Assembly: GCA_037388505.1 (NCBI GenBank)
Contig: JARRKC010000033.1
Location: 1 to 64,000, forward strand
Length of the DNA: 64,000 nt
DNA from: JARRKC01 sp037388505
GTDB taxonomy: Bacteria > Acidobacteriota > UBA6911 > RPQK01 > JAPXNP01
Reading direction: 5' to 3'
Shown here: piece by piece, positions 9,249 to 16,839 of the stretch
Position numbering within the stretch: position 1 is the stretch's first letter
Layout of the letters: each line of letters starts with the position of its first letter
Program-made: the position numbers and the translations under genes
Notes under the pieces: model-generated
The model's database searches: none
Seen by the model: only the letters and a program-made list of their open reading frames with translations
What the model was told of the DNA's origin: nothing

Positions 9249-10027
9249 ACTTTCATCCCTCGACGGAGATTGAGCAGTCGGGCAGCAGACTGCTTGAAAG
9301 CGGCGATTTCGACGTACCCACTACTGCCGGTCAAATAGAAGACCTTTTGGTCGGCTCCGTCCGAGTAGTACTCGACCCGGTGATCGATTCTCGCTTCGCC
9401 CACCTTGAAGCCGGACCTCGGACGACCTATTTCGCCTCCGTCAAGATCCGAGGGGGTAAAGCTGGTGGTGACATTGCCGAATTTGTCGATATGGAGGATG
9501 AAACCCTCGATCGAACCATCGTCGAGCTGCTTCTGCGGGGGGAGAACGAGCTTCTTGTAGTCGGAAATCTCAGGTCCGAACTTGAGGATGTCCACACCCT
9601 TGGACAGGTACGCGGCGACCGGAGCGAAGATGTCCCTGGCGTGAAAGGTCGAGGAGACCGGCCGGCGATAATAGTGCTCGGCCTCGACGGAGACGACTCG
9701 GGAGATCTTCTCCCTCTCCATCAGAAGGGACAGGACACCGTTGTCGGGAGCGACGTATTGATGCCTCTCAGTCGAAGCGACAATAGCCCGACGCTCCGAT
9801 CCCACACCTGGATCGACGACCACGAGGTGGACCGTACCTGCCGGATACAGAGGGCAGCTCCCGACCACCGTGAAGGCTCCGGCCAAGACATCGTGCGACG
9901 GGATTTCGTGGCTGATATCGACCACTTCCGCAGTGGCATTGATCGAGAGAAGGACTCCCTTGACTGCTCCGACGTATTGTTCTCGTGTTCCAAAATCGCT
10001 GGTAAATGTGATGAGAGATCGGCCCAT
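9233..10027 (-). CDS. S-adenosyl-L-methionine hydrolase (DUF62 / SAM hydroxide adenosyltransferase)
   Basis: Hydrolyses SAM to adenosine and methionine; the family is related to fluorinase and chlorinase. At 264 residues it carries the N-terminal FTSDFG (Asp11), VDPGVGSERRAI with the catalytic Asp and Arg, and TFHARDIFAPVAA with the catalytic His. It lacks an obvious halogenase-type insertion, so hydrolysis is the expected activity. The ATG has no Shine-Dalgarno sequence and follows a TATCAT by 8 bases. Its end overlaps the convergent phosphatase gene. The physiological role of this family is still poorly defined. Confidence 0.9.
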   Translation of the reverse strand: MGRSLITFTSDFGTREQYVGAVKGVLLSINATAEVVDISHEIPSHDVLAGAFTVVGSCPLYPAGTVHLVVVDPGVGSERRAIVASTERHQYVAPDNGVLSLLMEREKISRVVSVEAEHYYRRPVSSTFHARDIFAPVAAYLSKGVDILKFGPEISDYKKLVLPPQKQLDDGSIEGFILHIDKFGNVTTSFTPSDLDGGEIGRPRSGFKVGEARIDHRVEYYSDGADQKVFYLTGSSGYVEIAAFKQSAARLLNLRRGMKVHLMP

Positions 10028-10035
10028 GTGTAGTC

Positions 10036-10041
10036 ATGATA
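10036..10041 (-). promoter_or_regulatory. -10 element (TATCAT) of the SAM hydrolase gene
   Basis: The hexamer ends 8 bases before ATG 10027, with no ribosome-binding sequence between. No good -35 was found. It fits the leaderless pattern seen elsewhere in the window. Confidence 0.45.
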
Positions 10042-10112
10042 ACAGCGATCCGACAGGAAGGCTCGTCGGTATCCCACTCGATTCGTCAGGTGTTGTTGAT
10101 ACAAGACGAGTG

Positions 10113-10532
10113 ATGAGACTCAGCCTTGGGCTGACGGTTTTACTAGGCCTGGTCGTCCTGACAGGGTGCGGGAAGAAGCCGCGCGTCGCCGTACCGACCC
10201 GACCGATCCAGGCTCGTCAGGAAGGGCTGGCCAGCTGGTACGGGAAGGGAGACGGCTACAACGGTAAGAGGACAGCGAGCGGCGAGCGCTTCGATCGCAA
10301 CAAACTGACGGCGGCTCACTACAGCCTGCCGTTCGGAACCTTCGTCAAGGTTCGAAACAAGAAGAATGGAAGAGAGGTGACCGTGCGCATCAATGATCGC
10401 TTTCCCATTGAGACACTGCGCAAGGGGCGGATCATCGATCTTTCATACAAAGCGGCCGAGAAACTCCACATGATCAGGGATGGAGTCGTTCCCGTCGAGC
10501 TTCGAATCGTCAAGCTGCCCGGCAGCGGCTAG
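10113..10532 (+). CDS. rlpA: RlpA-family septal ring lipoprotein (lytic transglycosylase type)
   Basis: A 139-residue lipoprotein: a signal peptide with lipobox LTGC (Cys about 19), then a double-psi beta-barrel with ASWYG, TASGERFD, TAAHYSLPFGT and VRINDR. RlpA proteins cleave naked peptidoglycan glycan strands at the septum. There is no C-terminal SPOR domain, so septal targeting would have to come from elsewhere. The ATG at 10113 is chosen because the signal peptide starts there; an upstream extension has no plausible sequence. The start lies 85 bases from the divergent SAM hydrolase. Confidence 0.9.
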   Translation: MRLSLGLTVLLGLVVLTGCGKKPRVAVPTRPIQARQEGLASWYGKGDGYNGKRTASGERFDRNKLTAAHYSLPFGTFVKVRNKKNGREVTVRINDRFPIETLRKGRIIDLSYKAAEKLHMIRDGVVPVELRIVKLPGSG

Positions 10533-10659
10533 ATGCTTCCGAAGCCCATCGCGAGGTGAAAAGGCACCGCCAATTGAGATACCCTTATTCCTTAGATCTC
10601 GCCGATGCGGGGTCTTCGCATGAATTGGATGAGGGGAGAGAGTAGAATCGACGCCCAAA

Positions 10660-10851
10660 TTGGACGCAAAGAACCTGGAGAAATGCCCGAACTGCGGTTA
10701 CATCCTCATCGAGCGATACACGTATTGTCCCTATTGCGGCACCCAACTCCGGCATCCACCCTGGAAGAAGGCGGGAGCGTGGATCCTTCTCATTCTGATT
10801 CTCTATGGCTTCGTCAAGTGTAACCTTCGCCTGCTGAACGGTTTCTACTGA
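10660..10851 (+). CDS. small zinc-ribbon membrane protein
   Basis: A 63-residue protein with a CPNCGY..CPYCG zinc ribbon (Cys at about 9, 12, 23 and 26) followed by one membrane helix (AGAWILLILILYGFV, 39-53). The start is TTG 10660; the first residues DAKNLEKCPNCG are typical of short ribbon proteins. It stops 8 bases before the PP2C phosphatase gene, so the two are probably cotranscribed. Function is unknown; a cytosolic ribbon with a C-terminal anchor suggests an adaptor. Confidence 0.65.
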   Translation: MDAKNLEKCPNCGYILIERYTYCPYCGTQLRHPPWKKAGAWILLILILYGFVKCNLRLLNGFY

Positions 10852-10859
10852 GGTAATGT

Positions 10860-11588
10860 ATGCCCCCAGAGCTGCGCTTTCAGGCTCGGACCGATAAGGG
10901 TCTCGTTCGCGCAAACAACGAGGATTCGTATCTTGCTCGTGAGGAAGGAAGCCTGTTTGCCGTCTGCGACGGCTTGGGAGGCCACGCGGCGGGCGAGATC
11001 GCCAGTGGGATTGCCATCGAGACTCTCGACGAACGAATCCAGGGTCCCGCCTCAGAGCCGGCCGATATCCTCAGTCAGGCCGTCGAGGAGGCCAACCGAA
11101 AGATCCTGCGCGATCAACAGCAGAATCCCTCCCACCTCGGCATGGGAACGACCCTGAGTGTGCTCTGGCTCCCTGCCGCGGACAAGTCCAAGGCCTGGCT
11201 GGCCCATATCGGAGATAGCCGGGTCTACCGCCTGCGAGACGGCGAACTCTCACAGTTGACCGAAGACCACTCTCCTGTCTACCGCCTGTTCAAGGAGGGT
11301 TCACTGACCAAGGACCAGATTCGGATGCATCCACAGAAGAACCTGATCGAAAGGTCATTGGGCCTCACCACCGCCGTCCAGTGCGACATCTTTGCCATTG
11401 CGACCAGTCCCGGCGACCGCTATCTGCTGTGCACGGATGGTCTCAGCGACAGCCTTTCAGACGCCGAGATCGCAGACATCCTGGGAGGAGACGCCTGGTG
11501 CGAGGTGCCTTCCCGTCTGATTCAGGCTGCTCTCGATCGGGGTGGGTTCGACAACATCACAGTTGTGCTCGTCGAGCTCATGGCCTGA
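10860..11588 (+). CDS. PP2C-family serine/threonine phosphatase
   Basis: Mn/Mg-dependent phosphoprotein phosphatase, 242 residues, of the PrpC/Stp type. Motifs: RANNEDSYL, the metal site VCDGLGGHAAGE, GTTLSVLWL, AHIGDSRVYRLRDGEL, LTEDHS, LCTDGLSDSLSDAEI and the final DNITVVLVEL. It would reverse Hanks-type kinase phosphorylation; no such kinase is in the window. ATG 10860 has GAGG 7 bases upstream. The downstream GtrA gene is convergent. Confidence 0.93.
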   Translation: MPPELRFQARTDKGLVRANNEDSYLAREEGSLFAVCDGLGGHAAGEIASGIAIETLDERIQGPASEPADILSQAVEEANRKILRDQQQNPSHLGMGTTLSVLWLPAADKSKAWLAHIGDSRVYRLRDGELSQLTEDHSPVYRLFKEGSLTKDQIRMHPQKNLIERSLGLTTAVQCDIFAIATSPGDRYLLCTDGLSDSLSDAEIADILGGDAWCEVPSRLIQAALDRGGFDNITVVLVELMA

Positions 11589-11624
11589 CCAAAGCCTGGT
11601 TTCCCGTGATCCTTCCCGAAATGC

Positions 11625-12032
11625 TCAGTCGGCCTCGAGCGACGGCTGGGAGCGAAAGACGACGAGGTGAGCCCACAGGAAGTTCGCGACGGTGCAAACA
11701 CCGACGGCGAGGGCTCCTGCGGTCAGGACTGAGAGATGGAACGATTCCACGAGCAGGGCGACGGTGACGGCATTGCCAAGCAACGAAGTTGATCCGTTGA
11801 GCAAGTGAAACCGGGCCAACTGCTTCAAGAAACCGCGCAATGAGCGTGCCGCTCTGTCGCGCCAAGTCCATCTCCGGTGCCACAGGAAATTGTGCAGCAC
11901 GGCCGTCTCGACGGCGGTGAGGGTGGCCCAGACATAGGGCCATCGACACGAATCGACCAGAATCGCCAGCACTCCCATTTGTACGGCGAAACCGAGCAAT
12001 CCCACAGCGTTGAACTTGATGAATCTTCCCAT
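11625..12032 (-). CDS. GtrA-family membrane protein
   Basis: A 135-residue protein with four predicted membrane helices and the family core FIKFNAVGLLGFAVQ, TAVETAVLHNFLWHRRWTW and TVANFLWAHLVVFR. GtrA proteins flip or otherwise handle polyprenyl-phosphate-linked sugars used to decorate surface glycans or teichoic acids. It follows the CDP-alcohol phosphotransferase gene by 12 bases on the same strand, so both probably act on a lipid-linked product. Confidence 0.88.
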   Translation of the reverse strand: MGRFIKFNAVGLLGFAVQMGVLAILVDSCRWPYVWATLTAVETAVLHNFLWHRRWTWRDRAARSLRGFLKQLARFHLLNGSTSLLGNAVTVALLVESFHLSVLTAGALAVGVCTVANFLWAHLVVFRSQPSLEAD

Positions 12033-12044
12033 GGCGGGCGCGGG

Positions 12045-12713
12045 TCATGATTCCAGTTGATACAAGCGGCGCGCCACCCTGGCCGAGGCAACGATCAGAA
12101 TCAGCAGCAGCACTCCCGCCCCGATGATTGCCCCGAGATCGAACAGAAGATAACTGCGGCCCGCCACGTGAACGACAGGATGGGTGACCAGAAACCAGTT
12201 CCCGACGATCAGACCGATCCTGAGCTCGGTCGGGCCCAGCAGGCCGAAGGAAATCTTGAACTCGCCGGTTGCGGCCGTCGCCAGATAAATGTGAATGTTC
12301 AGAAGAAAATAGACCGCCAGAAATGCTGCAGCGGGGCGGAGACTCATGAAGCCTCCGAGAGTGAGTCCCGCGACGACAAGGGCTGCCCCAACGCTGTCCA
12401 GGATGTGATCGATGTAATAGCCGTAGCGCGGTCGAAGCCGGTGGCGATGACGGGCCAGTGTGCCGTCCATGCTGTCGCCGAACCAGTTCAGAACGATCGC
12501 CAAACTCGCCAGGTTGACGTAGGACGAGTCCCATCTTCCCAGACAGTAGAAGGATGCCGCCCCGACCATTCCAAGCACCCCCAACAAGGTAAGGTGATCC
12601 GGGTTGATCCGGGCGGGCATCATTCCTGCGAAGAACTTCAGAACCAACCTTTCGGGCGGCGCCAGAATGCTCTCCTGAATTCGCGTGTGATCGTGAAGGA
12701 AGTGTGCTGTCAT
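12045..12713 (-). CDS. CDP-alcohol phosphatidyltransferase family enzyme
   Basis: A membrane enzyme that moves a phospho-alcohol from a CDP-linked donor to a second alcohol. The active-site signature is complete: GDSMDGTLARH, a short loop, then GYYIDHILD (about residues 78-100). Helices follow to residue 222. ATG 12713 is preceded by AGGAGAGG at 7 bases, which decides this start over longer upstream readings. The acceptor cannot be told from sequence; relatives make phosphatidylinositol-type lipids, cardiolipin or ether lipids. Paired with GtrA. Confidence 0.88.
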   Translation of the reverse strand: MTAHFLHDHTRIQESILAPPERLVLKFFAGMMPARINPDHLTLLGVLGMVGAASFYCLGRWDSSYVNLASLAIVLNWFGDSMDGTLARHRHRLRPRYGYYIDHILDSVGAALVVAGLTLGGFMSLRPAAAFLAVYFLLNIHIYLATAATGEFKISFGLLGPTELRIGLIVGNWFLVTHPVVHVAGRSYLLFDLGAIIGAGVLLLILIVASARVARRLYQLES

Positions 12714-13072
12714 CACCGGTCCTCTCCTCTCTCGAGACTCCCTCATGCTTGCGCGATGATTCACGGACCACCGCACCGTCCCTAAGGTCCTCTGCAAGAC
12801 GCAGACCACAACTTCCGATAGAAAGAAACAGGTCGGTTTTCAGGTATTCGGGTGCAAGAAATCCTTGCGTTGGCAGCAGCGATCTTGGGAGGGTACGGTG
12901 CGCGCAGCACATCGTCCGATCACTCATCGCTACAACCGGCAAAGGTCGATGCTGCGAACCAGAAGGAGGGGCATCAACGAAATGCCGGCGGACAATCGGA
13001 GAGAAACGTCGGAATCGACGAGGCCGTCAGTGCACGCTTTTCCCGATATGGATCAGGGGGCCTGCCAGGAGT
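12714..13072. other. intergenic, no gene supported
   Basis: Open frames on both strands cross this stretch, but none has family-like sequence or a good ribosome site. It holds the ribosome-binding purines of the phosphotransferase gene at its left edge and nothing else I can name. Confidence 0.4.
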
Positions 13073-13192
13073 CTAGGAGGGCGTGATATTGCACGATCGC
13101 AGAAATTCTTTGTCCTCTGCAGTCAGTTTCCACCAACGCTTGGCGACGTTGTCTTCTTCAGCCGGTTTTTCAATGTCTTCTCTGCGGTTCAT
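13073..13192 (-). CDS. possible 39-residue charged protein
   Basis: ATG 13192 opens a 39-residue frame, MNRREDIEKPAEEDNVAK and then RWWKLTAEDKEFLRSCNITPS. Its composition (acid and base rich, a WW pair, no arginine/proline excess) is unlike the usual shadow frames of GC-rich DNA. A GAAGG lies 11 bases upstream, and an in-frame GTG six codons earlier is an alternative start. It lies 65 bases downstream of the YpsA-like gene on the same strand. No family is recognised. Confidence 0.45.
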   Translation of the reverse strand: MNRREDIEKPAEEDNVAKRWWKLTAEDKEFLRSCNITPS

Positions 13193-13257
13193 CGTAATCG
13201 CAACCTTCACGATTCAAGATGTCGCGAATCGACAAAAGTTGTTACTAATGTGCAGCC

Positions 13258-13773
13258 CTAAGTGAACATGAACTCGGAAAAGACCCTACCCAGGAATTCC
13301 AGACTCACCCTATAGATCCCCGGAGACTCGGTCTGTCGGGGGCCCGCGACGTTGAGGATCGAGACACCGCAGCGGTCCAGCCAGTCACTCACCGCGGCTA
13401 CGGACGGGCCTAGATCGAGGTCCGCAACGAAGGCCGGCCGGTGCCACTTGGAAGCCAGAACCAGCGTCAGGGCCGTTCCTCCAATCGGTTGTCCCCGGCA
13501 GATGACGAGGGTCGCATCGGAATCACGCACGTTCCACTCGGTGCGCTGGGAGTAGAGGGACTCCGGGGTCTCCCTGAGCGGGTAGCGATCCGGAATGCGT
13601 CCGTCTTCGGCGAGGCGAGACCGCGGACACCAGCCACCCGCCTGCAGACCGGCGGCTATGGCGGCATCAAGCGCCGCGCGATCTACGCCGGTCTGCCCGC
13701 CCGAGATGACCTTCCATAGCCTGGGATGCTCTGCCGAATCGTTCGCGACTGGCATCATCCGCAGGATAGCCAT
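13258..13773 (-). CDS. putative molybdenum carrier / YpsA-related nucleotide-binding protein
   Basis: A 171-residue Rossmann-like protein of the family annotated as putative molybdenum cofactor carrier. The nucleotide site is KVISGGQTGVDRAALDAA (about 21-38); WCPRSRLAEDGRIPDRYPL and RTEWNVRDSDATLVI follow, all typical of the family. The true role is unsettled; related SLOG/LOG-like folds bind ADP-ribose-type ligands. It ends just before the small 39-residue frame and starts 29 bases from the tandem repeat. Confidence 0.85.
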   Translation of the reverse strand: MAILRMMPVANDSAEHPRLWKVISGGQTGVDRAALDAAIAAGLQAGGWCPRSRLAEDGRIPDRYPLRETPESLYSQRTEWNVRDSDATLVICRGQPIGGTALTLVLASKWHRPAFVADLDLGPSVAAVSDWLDRCGVSILNVAGPRQTESPGIYRVSLEFLGRVFSEFMFT

Positions 13774-13802
13774 CTCGGGAGCGCCGGGGAAGAGAAACCT
13801 GG

Positions 13803-13914
13803 AGGACGGGAGGACGGGAGGACGGGAGGACGGGAGGACGGGAGGACGGGAGGACGGGAGGACGGGAGGACGGGAGGACGGGAGGACGGGAGGACGGGAG
13901 GACGGGAGGACGGG
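13803..13914 (+). repeat. tandem repeat, 14 copies of an 8-bp unit
   Basis: Fourteen uninterrupted copies of AGGACGGG. The rest of the 13774-14175 gap holds no gene but includes an AGGCTGGAAGCCTGC palindrome near 13977 and pyrimidine-rich text. Because 8 is not a multiple of 3, the array reads as a repeated GGREDGRT-type peptide in every frame; these are not genes. The same unit recurs twice near 46090. Confidence 0.97.
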
Positions 13915-14113
13915 AGGGGAATTGAGCCGTAGTGGACAGACAGCTCGAGGGGCTGGCAGCCCGCCCGACCCAACAGGCTGGAAGCCTGCATTACTTCGGC
14001 GGCTTCCGGCCTTCTCCCGCTCTCTGTTTCTCCCGTTCTCACGTTCTCCGGCTTTCCATCACAGATCCTCCATCTCGAATTCCCCGAACCGATCAGGCCC
14101 GTGAAGGAAACGC

Positions 14114-14119
14114 TATAAT
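14114..14119 (+). promoter_or_regulatory. -10 element of xylA
   Basis: A consensus TATAAT lies 56 bases before the xylA ATG. The -35 region at the expected distance (around 14091) matches poorly, so an activator or another factor may help. Confidence 0.5.
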
Positions 14120-14175
14120 CCACAAGTGTAGGTCTCTGACAGGAGGAAACCAAAGGAAAGCGAGAGGAGAGAACG

Positions 14176-15345
14176 ATGGATCAATATCAACCTAAACCTG
14201 CAGATAAATTCAGTTTTGGCTTGTGGACGGTGGGGAACGTGGGGTCGGATCCGTTCGGCACGGCAGTCCGCAAGGCACTGTCACCCGTAGAGCTCGTTCA
14301 CCTGCTTGCTGAGGTTGGAGCCTGGGGAGTCAACTTCCATGACAACGATCTGGTACCCATTACGGCTACGGCTGCGGAGCGCGACAAGATCGTCAGCGAC
14401 TTCAAGCAGGCTCTGAAGGAGACGGGGATCGTGGTTCCCATGGCGACGACCAACCTTTTTTCCGACCCTGCCTTTCGTGATGGTGCCTTCACGGCCAACG
14501 ACGCCGAAGTTCGTGCGTATGCCCTGCAGAAGACGATGCGCGCTATCGACCTGGGTGTCGAGCTGGGTGCGAAAGTCTACGTTTTCTGGGGCGGTCGTGA
14601 GGGTGTCGAGAGCGACGCGTCGAAAGATCCTTCGGAGTCGTTGAAGCGTTTCCGTGAGGCTCTGAATTTTCTGACGGAGTACGTTCTGCATCAGAAATAC
14701 GATCTGAAGTTGGCCTTGGAGCCCAAGCCGAACGAACCGAGAGGCGACATCTTCCTGCCCACGGTCGGCTCGATGCTTGCCCTGATCGAAACGCTGGACC
14801 ATCCCGAGATGATCGGGGTCAATCCGGAAGTTGCTCACGAGCATATGGCGGGGCTCAATTTCACCCACGCCGTCGCCCAGGCCTGGGATGCGGGCAAGCT
14901 GTTCCACATCGACCTCAACGATCAGGCCTTCGGTCGGTATGATCAGGATCTCCGGTTCGGTTCCAACAATCCCAAGTCCGCCTTCTTCTTGGTCAAGTTC
15001 CTCGAAGACGTCGGCTACACCGGTTCCCGCCACTTCGATGCTCACGCCTACAGGACGGCCGATTACGCCGACGTGAAGGCCTTTGCACGCGGATGCATGC
15101 GAACCTATCTGATCCTCAGAGACAAGGCCGCCCGCTTCCGAAAGGACCCCGAGATCCAGGCGCTGTTGGCCAAGATCCATGCGGACGACGGATCCATGGA
15201 TGGGTTCAGGGGCAAGTTCTCCGCCGAAAAGGCAAGCAAGCTGAAGGGCCACTCCTTCGACCGCGTCGAGCTCGGTGCTCGAGGAAAGCCCTATGAGCAA
15301 CTGGATCAACTCGTAACCGAACTGCTTCTCGGAGTGCGCGGTTGA
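14176..15345 (+). CDS. xylA: xylose isomerase (class I, short form)
   Basis: Interconverts D-xylose and D-xylulose (and glucose/fructose) with two divalent metals. It has 389 residues, like the short Streptomyces-type enzymes. Catalytic His55 and Asp58 sit in NFHDND; metal and substrate blocks are FWGGREG, ALEPKPNEPRGD, NPEVAHEHM, HIDLNDQ and HFDAHAYR. ATG 14176 has AGAGGAGAG 5 bases before it. No xylulokinase or xylose transporter is adjacent, so this may feed a pentose pathway encoded elsewhere, for example with the zwf gene near 48 kb. Confidence 0.95.
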   Translation: MDQYQPKPADKFSFGLWTVGNVGSDPFGTAVRKALSPVELVHLLAEVGAWGVNFHDNDLVPITATAAERDKIVSDFKQALKETGIVVPMATTNLFSDPAFRDGAFTANDAEVRAYALQKTMRAIDLGVELGAKVYVFWGGREGVESDASKDPSESLKRFREALNFLTEYVLHQKYDLKLALEPKPNEPRGDIFLPTVGSMLALIETLDHPEMIGVNPEVAHEHMAGLNFTHAVAQAWDAGKLFHIDLNDQAFGRYDQDLRFGSNNPKSAFFLVKFLEDVGYTGSRHFDAHAYRTADYADVKAFARGCMRTYLILRDKAARFRKDPEIQALLAKIHADDGSMDGFRGKFSAEKASKLKGHSFDRVELGARGKPYEQLDQLVTELLLGVRG

Positions 15346-15362
15346 GCCAGGGGCAGCGCAAT

Positions 15363-15920
15363 ATGGTTGAGAGGCATGCCGTGCGTTCCCTGCAGGTCCT
15401 CATCGTGACATTGCTGCTGGGTTCGTTGATGAGTCTTGCAGGCTGTTCGCCGCCAGAGCAGACCGCCGGCGAGGGATCCCGTGAAACCGATCAGAACGCC
15501 CAGGCGGTGGAAAGAATCCGGGGGCTCGTTAGAATGTGGGCCGCGGATCTGAACCGTGGGAATACTGCGTCGGCCGCCTCTGTTTACGCCCCGGGGGTCA
15601 TCTACATGCCCCCGGGGCAACCTCCGCTTCAGGGGACCGCTCAGGTTGAGCCGTTTCTTCAGAAGCGGTTCCCCGCAGGGAAGTCTTCTCTGAGCTACAG
15701 TTCTCGAGAGATTCAGGTTTCGGGCGATCTGGCTTACGAACGCGGTGTCTTCGTTCTGACCTCGGAAAACGCTGGAACCGCGGCCGCTTCCAGCAACGGC
15801 AACCTTCTGCGTGTGTTCCGTCGCAGCGAAGACGGTGCCTGGAAAGTCACACGGGAGATCTGGAACGTCACTGTCCAGTCCGCCGAAACGAACGGAGAAG
15901 AACCGTCGCCCCATCAGTAG
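15363..15920 (+). CDS. NTF2-like (DUF4440/SnoaL-type) lipoprotein
   Basis: A 185-residue predicted lipoprotein with lipobox LAGC (Cys about 28) and an NTF2-like domain: LVRMWAADLNRGNTASAASVYA, then VIYMPPGQPPLQG and the terminal DGAWKVTREIWN. The fold is a small cone-shaped barrel used as an enzyme or scaffold; no catalytic residues can be assigned. It begins 17 bases after xylA; ATG 15363 has a GGGG upstream, whereas a TTG overlapping the xylA stop is a weaker choice. Probably in the xylA transcript without a clear link to sugar metabolism. Confidence 0.8.
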   Translation: MVERHAVRSLQVLIVTLLLGSLMSLAGCSPPEQTAGEGSRETDQNAQAVERIRGLVRMWAADLNRGNTASAASVYAPGVIYMPPGQPPLQGTAQVEPFLQKRFPAGKSSLSYSSREIQVSGDLAYERGVFVLTSENAGTAAASSNGNLLRVFRRSEDGAWKVTREIWNVTVQSAETNGEEPSPHQ

Positions 15921-15984
15921 CAGCGACGTAGCAAGTCCGGGGCGAGTTTGAGATTTCCGATTTCCGACTTCCGATTCGCGATTT

Positions 15985-16833
15985 TCAGGTTGGCTCGCCG
16001 TTTTGTGCTTGGGGTTCGTCCCGATCTGCCCCTAAGTCTTCGAACATTCTTTGGACTTCAGCGTGAAGTTCCCTCGCGAGATCCCTCCTTTGCCCCCCGT
16101 CGGACGGACGCGCGGCTCCGAAGGCGACCTCGGCTTGTATGCCCCGGAGGCCCAGCAGGCGCCAGGCGTGCAGGATGAAGTTGTGGTCTTTCCAGTAGGC
16201 TATATCTTCCGAGACCACGATGCCCGGGTCAGGAGAGCTCCAGCGAATGGCCGCGGGAACAACAGGAGCTCCCGCTGCTGCAACGGGGTCCAACATTGAC
16301 GGGTAGAAGCGGTGAACGCGGTCTCCCCCGCTGGTCGTGCCCTCCAGGAAAATGCACACGCGATATCCCCGTTTCAGCCGTTCCTCTACTTCGTGCAGGC
16401 TCTGCAGCATCTGACGCGACCGCGACCTCTCGATGAAGATCTGGTCGGTGATGCGCGTCAGAAACCCGATCCCGGGCCAGGATGCAATTTCAGCCTTGGC
16501 GACGAAAACCAGAGGAGCCGTTGTCGACGCCAGCAGCAGAATATCGAGATAACTCTGGTGGTTGGGGGTCACGCAGCACCCGCGGGGCGGCAGGGCGCCT
16601 CTGAAATCTCTCTTGATGTCCAGCGCGCTGCAGATTGCGTCGGCCCACCGCTGGAAAAGCGCGAGCGCTTCCTCTTTTCTCGCTTGAATCGATCGGCCTC
16701 GACTCCTCAGACCCAACAGAGTCAGGAGGTAGAGGGTAACTCCCAGGATGTAGACGACCCGCGTGAGGGCTCGGAAGGGGTTCGATCGGCGCCTGCGCCG
16801 GGAATCTACTGCATTCGAGACTTCAGCCTGCAT
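15985..16833 (-). CDS. PlsC-type lysophospholipid acyltransferase
   Basis: A membrane O-acyltransferase that transfers an acyl chain to a lipid hydroxyl, 282 residues. One membrane helix (about 27-45) precedes the catalytic motif NHQSYLD (His-x4-Asp), then FIERSRSR and FLEGTTSGG, the usual blocks I-III. It starts 6 bases after the N-acyltransferase gene, as third gene of a minus-strand operon. In ornithine lipid synthesis the equivalent enzyme is OlsA, which O-acylates the lyso-lipid made by OlsB. That role is proposed here from the neighbourhood; a plain phosphatidic-acid role is the alternative. A short repeat of TTCCGATTTCCGA lies just beyond its end (15956-15972). Confidence 0.88.
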   Translation of the reverse strand: MQAEVSNAVDSRRRRRSNPFRALTRVVYILGVTLYLLTLLGLRSRGRSIQARKEEALALFQRWADAICSALDIKRDFRGALPPRGCCVTPNHQSYLDILLLASTTAPLVFVAKAEIASWPGIGFLTRITDQIFIERSRSRQMLQSLHEVEERLKRGYRVCIFLEGTTSGGDRVHRFYPSMLDPVAAAGAPVVPAAIRWSSPDPGIVVSEDIAYWKDHNFILHAWRLLGLRGIQAEVAFGAARPSDGGQRRDLARELHAEVQRMFEDLGADRDEPQAQNGEPT

Positions 16834-16839
16834 CTTCCA

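Noticed and set aside
11578..12942. 454-residue minus-strand frame over GtrA and the phosphotransferase
   Set aside because: Same strand but a different frame from two well-supported membrane protein genes; Arg/Ser-rich with no motifs.
12852..13076. Plus-strand GTG frame of 74 residues
   Set aside because: Starts well but soon becomes Gly/Ser/Gln-rich noise; no ribosome site and no family pattern.
13803..13914. CRISPR array
   Set aside because: No spacers; the unit is 8 bp and perfectly tandem. The same applies to the arrays at 20754 and 40621.
13595..14104. Open frames with repeated GGREDGRT peptide
   Set aside because: They are translations of the 8-bp tandem repeat, which is open in every frame.
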